Of a DNA stretch of 64,000 nucleotides, positions 25,019 through 36,310 are shown one piece after another; the first letter of the stretch is position 1, and the number at the start of each line of letters is the position of its first letter. The stretch comes from Juglans regia. Taxonomy: Eukaryota > Streptophyta > Magnoliopsida > Fagales > Juglandaceae. Under the pieces are notes generated by a model. It saw only the letters and a program-made list of their open reading frames with translations, was not told the origin of the DNA and searched no databases. The stretch is from positions 33,614,838-33,678,837 of the forward strand of contig NC_049901.1 of assembly GCF_001411555.2 (NCBI RefSeq), written 5' to 3'. The position numbers and the translations under genes were made by a program.

Positions 25019-25330
25019 TTTCTTGTCAGATCGTTATGAAAATACAATTTCGTATTTGTAAAATAAAATTTCTATTATTTGTAAAATACGATTTCAAATT
25101 TATTTCATTTTTCACCATTCAAATTATTTTTTATTTAGTTTTTGAGTGATTGGGGTGACTGAAAAGTTGTTTCTCAGTCTATTGTCGCAGTTTCCAGTAT
25201 TCTCCATAACTGTTGCTTATGGTAGCCAAACTTCTTGTTCGGTATTTAAATAAACAAATAAATAAGAAAAAGGCCACCAGAGGCACCAAGAGTAGGTAGG
25301 AGATTTCCTCACCGGTGTCCCCTCATCTAA

Positions 25331-25904
25331 GGCCTCGTTTGCTTTTAGAGATGAAATACAAAATTTTGAAAAAAATTCTAAGTTTTGTACGGTCAGACAC
25401 TCTTTGAAAATAAATACTAATTTTTTATCTCATCTAATATTATCTCATTTCATCTCTCATTATTTTATCACTATTCATCAACTGTACTATACAGAGAAAA
25501 AGCTGCCAGTGGAGCCATACTATTTCTCTCTCTCGTGTTCATCTATCAGCGCAATACCGTTTACAGAATAGGTCATATTAGTGTGTTCCAGAGATAAATA
25601 CTCATTTCTCTCTCCGGTGTTCATCTTTTGGCAATAAATATACACAAAAAGCTACCAGTGGGTCCCAGTTTTTCAAATACTATTTCATAAAATATTAACC
25701 AAAAAAAAAAACAATTATTAGTATATCCTAGTTTTTCTTCTTTATATAAAAAAAGTCAACATTTTCATCTCATTTCTATAAACAAACACATATTTTAATA
25801 AAACTATCTCATCTCATCTCAACTCACATATCTCAATATTATTCATAGATATCTCAAAAAATTTCATCTCATCTCTTCTCATTTATAAAAACAAATGAGA
25901 CCTA
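25331..25904. mobile_element. MITE of the 'GATGAGATGAG' family
   Basis: The left end AGGCCTCGTTTGCTTTTAGAG and the complement of the right end (TTAGGTCTCATTTGTTTTTAT) match, followed on both sides by GATGA-type repeats. It sits between the LTR/PBS at 24.5-25.0 kb and the copia gag, which explains part of the unusually long leader. Confidence 0.7.
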
Positions 25905-26819
25905 AATGCACCAAAAATGGTGCTTGGTAGGCCAAAACAGTTACAGCGCCGGCTTGTTTTGTGCTACAGGAATTTGGGTCATAACATATTGGAAACCAGG
26001 TCACGGGTCTTTGATTCAGGTAGGGTTTCTTTATTTTCTTGGGCCCAACCTTTAACCTCTTTGGGTTTAACTTCATTGGGTCAGATTAAAGCTCGTATCC
26101 ATACCTAAATACATGGAGCCGGGTCGATCGGGAACTAGGTTTGACCTCTCAGTTGACCGATTCGAGATCCAGTTCGAACCCAGATCAGTTGACTAACTAG
26201 GTCCTGACTAGGTCCGACCGATTAAAATAATAATTTTTGAAAAAAATATTTATTTCTTTCTCTGAATATCTCTCTTATGCACATGCTATTTAATATTGTC
26301 TTATTTATATACATAACTATTTTATTTGAGATATTCATTAGCAATTCATACCTAAAGCTTTGAGAAATCATCGCCTAAGTGGCCTCTATCATGAAAATTT
26401 TCTTCTTTCATAAAAAGATAACAATTAGATGAATTAAATCTAATTACATCTATATCCATGTGAATAATAATTGGCCCAAAGAAAGGTTATTTACGCCCTA
26501 TTTTTTTATTATTTACACTAACTAGCTCTATTGGGAGAAGGTCACTTACATGTTGTAAATACTGTCAACGATGCATTAGGTATCTCATAATGGCCCACTT
26601 TGTATTTTTCTTTAAAATTTATGTCATCTTGTTTGATTAATTTTGTTATTCTAAAACTTGCACATGATAATTATGGTTTCTTTTATCATTGTCAATATAT
26701 GAAAACTGATGGGCTATTTATTTATTGTAAGTTTCTTTTATTTTGCTTATAGTGAATGCATCTTCAATATCTGCCAATTTAAATAAAATTCTAGTTTTTA
26801 ATGGACCCAATTTGTAAAA

Positions 26820-28009
26820 TGGAAATAGTATGTTACTATTTTTCTTGGGTGTATGGATTTAGAGTAGGCACTTTGGGTTGATAAACCTCCCAAGCTTATT
26901 TATCAAAGTTCTATTGATCAAATAGCAGCTTATGAGAAATGAGAGTGCTCTAATCGCATGAATCTTATGATAATGAACCATTTCTGGTTCTATTCAAGGT
27001 GCAATGCCTAGAAGAGGAGAAGTACCTTAGACCAATAGCAAACCGATTTGTTGTATCGAAAAAGGTAGAGACATGAACACTTCTTAGAAAACTTGTCTCA
27101 ATGTGCTATAATAGCAAAGGGAACATAAAGGAGTACATTATGGAAATGTCAAATTTTGTTACTAGATTGAGAGCACTAAGGTTAGAGTTTTCTGATGAAA
27201 TTCTTATGCGTCTCATTTTTATTTCTCTTCCTGCACAATTTGATCCCTTTAAGATTAATTATAACACTCAAATTGGTAAATTAACTCTTAATGAACTCAT
27301 TGCTTAGTATGTGCAAGAGGAAGAAATTGATACAAGAAAGAATAGAAAGTGCTTACTTGGCAATTTTTCCTCGTGGGAATCCGGGCACCAAGAAAAGAAA
27401 GAATAATAATAAAGTTAGATCAGCTAAGAATACTGAGACTTAACAAGAAATTATTCAATAGAGATAGGATAAGATTTCTACATGTCATTTTTGCATGAAA
27501 GTTGGTCATGTGAAGAATGATTATCTCCAGTATCAAAAGTGACTTGCAGAGAAAAGTGATTTTTCTATTTTTGTTTGCACTGAAATTAATTTAGTCACTA
27601 AACCACCTAAGTCTTGACAAATAGATTCAGAGCTGCTATTCACATAATTGTTAGCATTCAGCATTTACTTTGGAGATGGCAATAAAGTTGGTGTGGAGGC
27701 AATTGGAGTTATAGATTAGGATTAAAATATGGTTTTTACTTGAATTTAGATGAGGCTTTTAATATACCGCCATTTAATCGTAATTTGATTTTTCTTTTTT
27801 TATTTGGACAAATCTGGTTATTGTTGTTCATTTAGAAATGTAAAATTCAAATGTTATTGGTATTGGCTCTTTATTTGATAATCTTTATTTGTTAGGCTTG
27901 CATGCCTCTAAGTTAAAGATAAATGAAACCTTGCATGTAAATAATTATGGTACAAAGGGAAAACTAATTAATGAGAATTCCTCTTTATTATGGCATAAGC
28001 GTTTGGGAC
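26820..28009 (+). pseudogene. Ty1/copia gag and pre-integrase region (interrupted)
   Basis: The gag (UBN2-type) region is readable in pieces. One frame (27101-27307) gives a block with YIMEMSNFVTRLRALRLEF and ISLPAQF...NTQIGKLTLNELIA, followed by a degraded CCHC knuckle at about 27480 (CHFCMKVGHVKNDY). The GAG-pre-integrase motif LWHKRLG ends at 28009, exactly where copy C was inserted; its continuation resumes at 29558. Stops and frameshifts are frequent. Confidence 0.8.
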
Positions 28010-29552
28010 TATAACAACTCAGCCCAATAATTCTAAGGTTAGAATTATGATAGTTTTTATTGGACCTAAATTATATTTAATAGGCCATATTGAATAAGCC
28101 CATGAGTGATAAATTATAGATGTTGATTAGAAGTTTTAATTAGACTTAATAACTATGTTAAACCTCATTTATTATTTATTGAACGAGTTAGACATCTTTT
28201 AGAATTTAAAGATCAGCCATCAAAAATTTATTTCAATTTAAAATCATCACTAATTGAATTCTCATACCCTATCTTAGTCACTGTCAATCCTACATTAAAT
28301 GAACTACTAGATCATGTTTTTATATTCATATTCTCTTCTTGAATCATCACGATTGAGTCCAACTCAAACTCGAACTTGTCAACACCCTCTGTCAAATCTC
28401 TCTATAATATATCCCTTCTGTGTTATTTGGAAAAAAACCATAAACCTCTGTAAGTGCAGCGCTCAAACCCAAGATACCCAATCCAGTACCGTGCGTGTTC
28501 TACGTTTATCACACCAATAGCCAACTATCTCGTTTCTCTCACAACCTCCCTCTGGTATTCTCTCTCCTTCTAGTTCACATTACCAATTCATGCCGAAAAT
28601 ATTGGATTAACACTGCGAGGTAAGTAGCTTGATCATAAATTAGGATTAGCATACATTATCTAGTTATATATATTATTATTAAAGCCAGCTCTTTGGAAGC
28701 GAGTGTTTATGTACCACGCATGTCATGATATTTGTAAGCACGTCATTTATCATATTGCATTCCACATATTATATTTATGTATGGTATTATGCATTTCATG
28801 TATCTTACGTTGCATACGACATGTAAGCTTTCATAAGGTCAAGATAAGTTTAGAATAGTTAACCATATGGTCGTTCAGATGCATTGTACCAATACGAATT
28901 TATGGGTGAACGTACAAGCCACGAACTTACGCGTGGTCCATCATCGTATGCTAAAATACTATTAGTGTCTCCCCTTGCAACCGCATGCACAACCTTGCAC
29001 ACAGGGTTAAGTGTGTGGGTTAGTATGATAAGTAAGATAAGTCAGATAAGCCAAGGTAAACCATGCATGTCATAACATACATATGAACAGTCATGATTTT
29101 AAGTTTCAGCATGAAATATTTTATGAAAAACCTTATGTTAAGTATGTTTATGTTATGATGGATTTCTTACTGAGTCATCGACTCATTTTAGTTGATTTAT
29201 ATTTTTAAACCACCCCAGATCAGAGTTTTTATGAAGATAGAGCTACAGGACAAGACTTAGTCCACAAAGGCGTGACAGTGGCCTAGCTAGATCATGTATA
29301 GAGATTTTAAGTTATGATTTTTCTAGCACGGACTTTGAGAAATTTTAATAAATGCTTCCGTGCACTCTCATTTATGATTTCAGTATTTTAATACAAAACG
29401 ACTCTATTTATTATAAAGAATCTTTGTACTTGGCGCTTCCTTTAGAATAAAAAAATAAATATATTTTTAAGTCAAGTTCAGTAGTAGCACTCTCACTCCC
29501 TAGAATTTTTAAAAGTGGCTTTATTTTTAGCCATGGTGAGCGGGGTGTTTCA
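28010..29552 (+). mobile_element. Non-coding LTR-like element, copy C (1543 bp, with TSD)
   Basis: Inserted inside the copia motif LWHKRLG/HISKERVERI. It starts TATAACAACTC (expected TGTAACAAC, as in copy D at 55219) and ends GGGGTGTTTCA. Flanks are GGGAC (28005-28009) and GGAAG (29553-29557), a 5-bp duplication with two changes, and removing the element restores the copia frame. Internally it has a CGAG|GTAAGTAGC donor (GT 28620-28621), a hairpin TGAGTC-ATC-GACTCA (29171-29185), and a pyrimidine-rich CCACCCCAG acceptor (AG 29217-29218). No coding capacity. TG...CA ends and a 5-bp TSD suggest a solo LTR or a small non-autonomous LTR element. Confidence 0.8.
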
Positions 29553-31640
29553 GGAAGATATCTCAAAAGAGAGAGTTGAAAGGATTGTGTCAATTGGAAT
29601 TCTTGGTTCTCTTAGTTTTTTAAATTTTAAAATCTATACTAAATGTATAGAAAGCAATCAAACAAATAATAGAAAAATAGGTTTCAATAGGAGTTCAGTG
29701 TCTTAGAAGTGATACATACTGACATTTATGATTCATTCCCTACGGCATCTTGGAATGGTCAACGATATTTTATCATTATTATATATGATTATTCTCGTTA
29801 TGGATATCTATATTTGATATATGAAAAATCACAAGCACTAGACTCAAGAACAATTACCTGCTACTTTGTTGGATACTACGAGAGATCGAGGGGTTTCAAG
29901 TTTTATTGCCCCTCAAGTAATACCATAATTAAGATGGATAATGCCAAACTCATTGAAGATATTCAGGATAATAGGAGTACACAACTCATGGATATTGTAT
30001 TTGAAGAGGAACAAATTGAAATTTCTCTGAAAAATATTGAGAGTGGAGAGGTGGTCACAACTGTCGTAGTAAAGGATACGGATGCAGATCGCCAAACCAT
30101 TCATGAGTTGCCTCTTACTAATATGAAAGAAATTGAACAATCTCAATAGGAAGTGCCAATAATAAGATCAAATAGGGATAGGAGATCAACAATTCCAGAT
30201 GATTACATTATTTATTCCCAATAACATAAGTTTGATATATGGTTGGAAGATCTATCAATCTCTTTCAATCAAGCCAAACAAAGTGCTAACTCTCAAAAGT
30301 GGAAGGGTGCAATACTAGATGAGTTAAAGTCTATGAAGGACAATCTAGTTTGGGACATTATCGAGTTGCCTAAGGGTATTAAACCAATTTTTTGTAAATG
30401 GATTTTTTAAACCAAGCGAAACTCTAAAGGCAATGTTGAAAGGCATAAAGCATGTCTATTTGCAAAAGGCTTTACTTGAAAAGAAGATATTGACTATAAA
30501 GAGATTTTCTCACCAGTTTAATAAAAAAAACCCTTTTTTTAGAATCATTATGACATTTGTAGCTCCTTATGATTTAGGGTTTCATCATATGAATTTAAAA
30601 ACCGCTTTTCTCAATGGGAACATTGTGGAAACAATATATATGGTGCAACAAATGGGCTTTTGAGACTGATGAATGAAGTCATTTGGTCTCCAAACTAACG
30701 AAATTCATCTATCGTTTAAAGCAGGCATTCCACCAATGGTATCGAAAATTTGATTGAGTAATTTCCTCTTTTGGTTTTAAGAAAAATGTTGTGGATCAAT
30801 GCCTTTATAAGATTAGTGGGAGCAAATTTATATTTTTTGTACTATATATCATTGACATCCTACTTGCGAGTCTTAATACATGAAACTAAGAAATTTCTTT
30901 CAAAACACTTTGAAATGAAAGATTTTGGTGAGACATCTTTTGTAATAGACACACAAATTTATCATGATAGATCACAAGGCATTGTTAGCTCATCACAAAA
31001 GGCATATGTCAAGAGAATACTCAGTAGATTTGGCATGCAAATTGTGCATTTGGAGATGCACCCATTGCAAAATATGATAGATTAAATTTGCTCCATATCC
31101 CAAATAACAATGTTGAAAAGAAACAAATGGAGTGCATCCCCTATGCATCAGTTGTAGGGAGCCTCATGTATGCTAGGTTTGCACACACTCAAATATTGGG
31201 TATGCAATTGAAACGTTTGACAGATATTTAAACAATTCAAACATGGATCAGTAAAAAGCTACTAAAATGGTAATGCAGCACTTGCAAAGAAATAAAGACT
31301 CTCACACATTGGAGATTACTGGGTTCTCAGACTTCGACTTTGTTGGTTGCCTTGATAATAGGAGATCTACTTTAGGTTATGTTTTCATGTTAGTTATGGG
31401 AGTTGTGTCATGGAAAAACATCAAATAGACGCTTATAGCTTCCTCTACCATGGAACCAGAGTTTATTACTTGCTATAAGGCATCAAATCAAGCAATATGG
31501 TTGCGAGATTTTATTACTGGACTTCAAGTCGTGAATAGCATTGAGAATCCACTAAAATTTTATTGTGATGATAAAGCAGCTGAGTTATTCCAAGAACGAG
31601 AGGAGTTCGTCAAAGTCTAAGCACAATGGCATAAAGTTTC
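29553..31640 (+). pseudogene. Ty1/copia integrase, reverse transcriptase and RNase H (continuation)
   Basis: Resumes with ISKERVERIV, then integrase scraps (29709-30149, beginning IHTDIYDSFPTASWNGQRYF). RT follows, with WKGAILDELKSMKDN...LVWDIIELP (about 30300-30375), DLGFHHMNLKTAFLNG (about 30570-30615) and a broken YVDD region. RNase H has GVVSWKNIK, LIASSTMEPEF and FYCDDKAAELF (about 31400-31600). Many stops. Gene order and strand match the gag piece upstream of copy C, so both parts are one old copia element. Confidence 0.8.
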
Positions 31641-31908
31641 TTGTTGTGAATGAAAGAGTTGGTTGGGGGCTATCATCTTCATTCTACCTCTAATTTGAAG
31701 AATATTTGTGATCTCGAGGGATTTTCTCCTTATATCTAGAACTCTGCTGCGTCCTGGAGTGGGTATCTTCTAGCTCCTAACTGTATACTCCAAACTCCGC
31801 ATTCTTGAGCCATTGCGTTGTGAGTTTGCTATCAACTGTTGAACTCAAACTTTACGTTCTTGTGGATCAACCTCAAGCTTTTAGATTCATCCTTTTTAGA
31901 ACACCCAT

Positions 31909-31920
31909 GGCTTGATACCA
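31909..31920 (-). promoter_or_regulatory. Primer-binding site of a minus-strand LTR element
   Basis: The complement reads TGGTATCAAGCC, three bases after the LTR end at 31924. This is a tRNA-iMet-type PBS pointing towards lower coordinates, opposite to the copia relic it abuts. Confidence 0.7.
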
Positions 31921-31923
31921 AGT

Positions 31924-32081
31924 TGATGGGCCTAGATCACTAAAGAGCAAGGATTGAAGGGAAATAATAAGAAATCTTAATGATTTATATTTGAATAAAT
32001 TATTCCTATCAAGGTAGGAACTCACCTACATATATACAAGTGTTTGAACATATATATTCTTAACACTTTTTGCCAGCAACA
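31924..32081 (-). mobile_element. Short (158 bp) LTR with adjacent PBS
   Basis: On the minus strand it runs from TGTTGCTGGCAAAAAGTGTT to GGCCCATCA, followed by ACT and the PBS. It is related to the 142-bp remnant at 12267-12408. The small LTR size suggests a TRIM-like or small copia element. Only this LTR and a short leader (about 31640-31908) remain here. Confidence 0.65.
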
Positions 32082-32224
32082 CGTTGTCCTCTTATAGTTA
32101 TTCCCTTCCTTAATGATGAAACCAAAGTCTATCATAGTAGGTCTTGCGCCTAACTTGTAGCATATCAAGGAAGTCTAGAAGATCATAATTAATGTTTTGA
32201 CTGAATTTCATAACTTCATTAGTG

Positions 32225-32621
32225 AATCCCACACACTGATGTGTGCCACGTCTCCCTACATTTTTTTTTCTTTCATTTCCTTCTCGTGCGTCTCCCCACC
32301 CCAACTCTCCCTTTCCCTCTGTCTCAGCCCGTTTCACCCCTTCCTGTCGCCGCCATGGTGGTCGAGGACCACCTCAGGGCCAGCAAAAGCCGCCGATAGT
32401 CCAAGCGGCACCATCCCATTCATGGCAGCACCGATTCTGCCAGCCCTGAGGTGGTCCCCAACCACCATGGCAGCGACGGCAATGGTGGAGACGGGCGGAG
32501 ACAGAGAGGGAAAGGGGGAGGAGGGGAGGGGAATCGCACGGGTGGAGACAAAAAAGTAAGGAAAAAAAAAAAAAAGAAGAAACGTGCCGCATTCAGTGTG
32601 TCATATCAGTGTGTGGGATCC
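32225..32621. repeat. GC-rich foldback (long inverted repeat, ~160-180 bp arms)
   Basis: The left arm 32225-32381 (from TCCCACACACTGAT to ACCACCTCAGGGCC) pairs with the right arm 32442-32621 (from GCCCTGAGGTGGT to ATCAGTGTGTGGGAT). The loop is about 60 bp. The inner ~75 bp, including CCGCCATGGTGGTCG against CCAACCACCATGGCAG, pair with only scattered mismatches. Frames on both strands (for example 32197-32559) are by-products of the palindrome. Confidence 0.85.
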
Positions 32622-32814
32622 CTTTATGTCTGTAGTGTTTTCCATATTTATTCCCTTTAAAAAAAATGTGGGGAACCAAATTTCACAATACGTATGCATA
32701 ATTGAACTAAATAAAAAGGAGATCAAAATCTTGACTCTTAACAGAGTGAGGAACCTATTTATCAAAAGTGAGTTGTTTTTCCATCCTTCTCAATGAAGGT
32801 AGTTCAATTATAAA

Positions 32815-33003
32815 AGAAATTTTAGTTTGTTTTTGCCAATAAAATGAGATGAATTGAGATAAAAGTTAAAAATTAAATAAAATATTGTTAGATTATGGGA
32901 TTTAAAAAAGTTGATTGTTTATTTTATTTTATGTGAGAATTTGAAAAAATTGTAATAATTAAATGAAATCATGAGATGTGTTGTGAAAACAAACTTTGAG
33001 GTA
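32815..33003. mobile_element. Short MITE-like AT-rich repeat
   Basis: Contains AAAATGAGATGAATTGAGAT on the left and AATGAAATCATGAGATG...AACAAACTTTGAGG on the right, resembling truncated ends of the GATGAGATGAG MITE family. Confidence 0.4.
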
Positions 33004-33310
33004 GGTATGCAACACAATGATCAATCACTATGAAAGTGACTTTTGTTTAAAATTGTATCACTTGGGGTACTTGTAATTGATTCCACAATCCTGATCATCA
33101 ACAGGCAGTTGCAATACAAGTACAGATGATCGGAGTCTACTAGCAAGATCATGAAAATAATGAGTTGCTTAAAGAGAGGTGGAGAATATTGACTATGTGA
33201 GAGTCGGAAGTTACCTCCATTTTATGAGAACATCATTCGCAAGCCAGTTGTAATATTTTTGTACCCTACAAATGGTTGCTAGAAGTGGTCACATGATGTT
33301 CTCTTAGTTT

Positions 33311-33545
33311 TAAGAGAAATGCTTTAGTGATCACAAACGACCATCATAAAAGTAAACTTATAAGTTGATGTAATTTGATATGGTACGTCAAATTATAAAA
33401 TAACTAAATTTTTTTTATTGCAAAGTAGATCTAGTGTATACATACATATATATATATATATATATATTATATATCACATATAAACGCCAATTTATAAATT
33501 TATTTTTGTAAAATCTTTTCATAGAGATAATACTTCTCTAAATTT
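33311..33545. mobile_element. MITE (same family as 13504-14290)
   Basis: The left end TTAAGAGAAATGCTTTAGTG and the right end ATAATACTTCTCTAAA form imperfect inverted termini. The internal words ATAAAAGTAAACTTATAA and AATTTATTTTTGTAAAAT are shared with the nested element at 13.5-14.3 kb. It includes an (AT)n run at about 33445-33475. Confidence 0.5.
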
Positions 33546-33647
33546 TAATTTTTAACCTTTATTGAGGTAATGATTAAATACGTTGTGTCGTTGTCGAGGT
33601 TTGAATTAACCTTTTTTGAATTAGAACCTAAACTCTCATTCTCACTT

Positions 33648-33836
33648 TTTGAAAATTCTACTCATCATTTTAACATTACACATTACATGATTTTTTTTTT
33701 CTTTACAAAATGTGTGGTGTATAAATAATGAGTAGAAAAATTTATTAGTTTAAAATTAATAAAATTAAAATAATTAAAATAAATAGTAATATGCAGTGCG
33801 TAGAACAATGAGTAGCAATACTCAGTTATCGAATGT
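33648..33836. mobile_element. MITE with ACTCATCAT/ATGAGTAG termini
   Basis: AAATTCTACTCATCATTTT on the left and an ACAATGAGTAGCAATACTC end on the right. Same family as 38852-39044 and 60306-60494, which are better preserved. Confidence 0.45.
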
Positions 33837-33967
33837 AAGCGTACTAGTGTTTTAGAGAAGGACCCACTTGAGTCCAACTCCAACCATCCAGGGTATTTCT
33901 GTCACGTGCCCCAAAGCTAGAAATGTGAGGCAAGTGGCATAAATACTACGGATCCAACTATGCTCTT

Positions 33968-34180
33968 TAGAAAAAGAGTACTGCTATGGACCCAAAAAAT
34001 GTCTCGAATAGTATAATTTTTTTTATGTATTTTTTTAATCATCATGAACATTTTAAAAAAAATAAAAAATTTACAACATTATTAAAAAATATTTTTTTAA
34101 TCATTCAATAAAATAAAATAAAATCTCATTCAGAACATTTTTTAGGTTTCAAAATTAGAACCCAAAGCATTTTTCTTAGA
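33968..34180. mobile_element. Small TIR element
   Basis: The left end TTTAGAAAAAGAGTACTGCTA and the complement of the right end (CTAAGAAAAATGCTTTGGGT) are similar. The interior has GGACCCAAAAAATGTCTCGAA and a partly complementary GAACATTTTTTAGGTTTC. Non-coding. Confidence 0.4.
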
Positions 34181-34469
34181 AAAACAATTCTCATGTAAGG
34201 TAGATATGACAACCTTGTCGCTCGATTTTATCTATATTCGAGCTCACAAAAGCTTCGCTCAAAAGTCAAAAAAATCCATTTTTCTTTACCTTTTCAATCG
34301 TCGGTTGTTTTAAAGATTTTGGTATTGTAAAATTGATGCAGTCCAATTATTTTTATGATTTTTTATATAATTTTATTTTAAATAAAAAATAATATTATTT
34401 TATAAAAATATCTTCAATTTAAAATATAAATATATCAAAATTATCAAAAAAATTGGAACTTTATCCTTA

Positions 34470-34738
34470 GAGCACTAGCATTGGATTATGCATCTATATA
34501 TTTGAATAATATGATCCTAAATTAGACAACATTAGATTATACATCTCTAAATATTTACATAGTTATAAACAGTAATTCTCCGAATTTGGAGATGCACTAT
34601 TCACTCTTTAAATCTTATTTTATTAATTATTTCTCTCTCATTTCCCCCTCTCTCTCCCAACAGAAACAAAACTCTCACAAAACTTCTCTCTCTCGACACC
34701 AACACAGACTGCAAAGCTTCCATTTCAACACCAACAAA

Positions 34739-34778
<40 letters not shown>

Positions 34779-36310
34779 ATTTCGTCATTGTCAAGTCTCT
34801 TCAATCTCGAATATAGGGTAGATTTGATCTTTTCAATCTCGAGATTTTAAGGTAAACAGCATAGGGTAAACAATATTTTTCGATTGGTTGTTGTTTTTAA
34901 TGGATGATTTTAGGGTTTTTCTTTACTGTTTTTAAAATTGGTTCATTTTAGGGTTTTGTACAAAATTTGTTTGAATTAAGTTTAGGGATTCAAATCTAGT
35001 ATAGATTTTTTGTTGTGATCAGATTTAGTATAGATTTAAAAGCAATCATTATGATCAATGTTGGTATAGATTTAAAAGCAATCGTTGTGATCAGATTTTT
35101 TGTGAGGCATGTTTGTATAGTTGGATCCTTTTTATTGTCATCACTAGGAGGAATCTTTAGTGGGTGATTAGTTCTGTTTATTATCACTAGGATTTTAAAC
35201 CAGTTCAAACAAAATATTGATGAACAAGAAAAACCAATTTGTAGTGCTTGCTGTCTTTTTTTTTTTTTCTTTTTTTTTTGTTGTTTGATTGGTTGCAGCA
35301 TTTGATTGGATGACTGTTTAAAATTATAATAAAAAGAATATATAAAAAAAAAAAAAAAAAAACTGTTTGGGTCATTTGCCTAGAGCACAACCCTAAAAAG
35401 ATGGCATTGTAAATTAAACAGCACGATTAGTGTATACAAACAAACAAAAGTTGTCATAACCACCTTTAGGAATTCAAGCAAGCAATCTCTTAATTTTCTT
35501 ACAGTTGGTGGCAAGCATGTGATGACTTATATTACAGGCTAGTAAATGTAAAATTTGTGATGTATTGAGTATTCACAACAACCTTAAGGAACTCCACCAA
35601 AAAGAAATCAACATCTTGTTTTTCTGGCAATTGGAGGGAGGCAAGGTGCGCATGTGACATCTTAGGTTACAAGCTGGTGAATGCAACATTTTGTTTGTCT
35701 ATATACACTGCAGTCCAATTTGTAGTGCTTGTTATCATTGTTTGTGTTGCTATCGTTGTTTGATTGGGTGCAGCATTTGATTGGATGATTGTTTGATTGT
35801 TTGGGTAATTGGCCTCTTGTAATGCCTCTTGTAATGCTAATAATATGCCCTCACCCACCTCTTGTAATGCCTCTTGTTATGTCTCTTTTCATTTGATGTT
35901 TGTAAACTATTTAGGCTGTTTTAATATGTTGTTTTAATAACATTTTCTCCTTCAATATTTTGTTAAAGGATGTGCTATTTAATTGATGAGAATTCCTTCT
36001 TCACCACACTGTTGGAAAGTGGTGAGGGTGGTATTAATAACTTCCTATGGATAGTACAAATGTTGATGTTCAAGCGACACAACCCTAACGGGAAAAAATG
36101 GCACCTAAACAAAAATTACAGGGGGTGTGTCATTTACTGCAGAGGAAGATAGTGTCCTCGTTTCAGCTTGACTTAACATTAGTATAGACTCCATACAAAA
36201 AACTGACCAATCCTACACACAATTATGGAGTAGAATTTATGATTACTACTCCACCTATAATCTTCAAATGGAAATCATTGAGAAACAAATGAATAAGATC
36301 ATATCTCATA
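34470..36310 (+). mobile_element. PIF/Harbinger element relic (left terminus, leader, ORF1 remnant)
   Basis: TTA (34467-34469) precedes GAGCACTAGCATTGG, a terminus of the PIF/Harbinger type comparable to the MITE at 13581. It is followed by a CT-rich leader with (CT)n at 34742-34772. Two pairs of diverged direct repeats follow: about 35231-35320 against 35711-35815 (both contain CCAATTTGTAGTGCTTG and GCAGCATTTGATTGGATGA), and about 35480-35570 against 35605-35700. Then comes an ORF1 remnant. The right terminus was not found and no DDE transposase was seen. Confidence 0.5.
35967..36310 (+). pseudogene. PIF/Harbinger ORF1 (Myb/SANT-like DNA-binding) remnant
   Basis: The first frame gives DENSFFTTLLESGEGG (about 35985-36035). 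After a frameshift the reading is FTAEEDSVLVSA, then TGA, LNISIDS...TDQSYTQLWSRIYDYY (about 36130-36240). This matches the SANT/Myb-like protein encoded beside the transposase in plant PIF/Harbinger elements, where the stop position normally holds the tryptophan of an AW-L-x-I/T-S motif. A TGG-to-TGA change is the simplest explanation. Clearly inactive. Confidence 0.6.
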
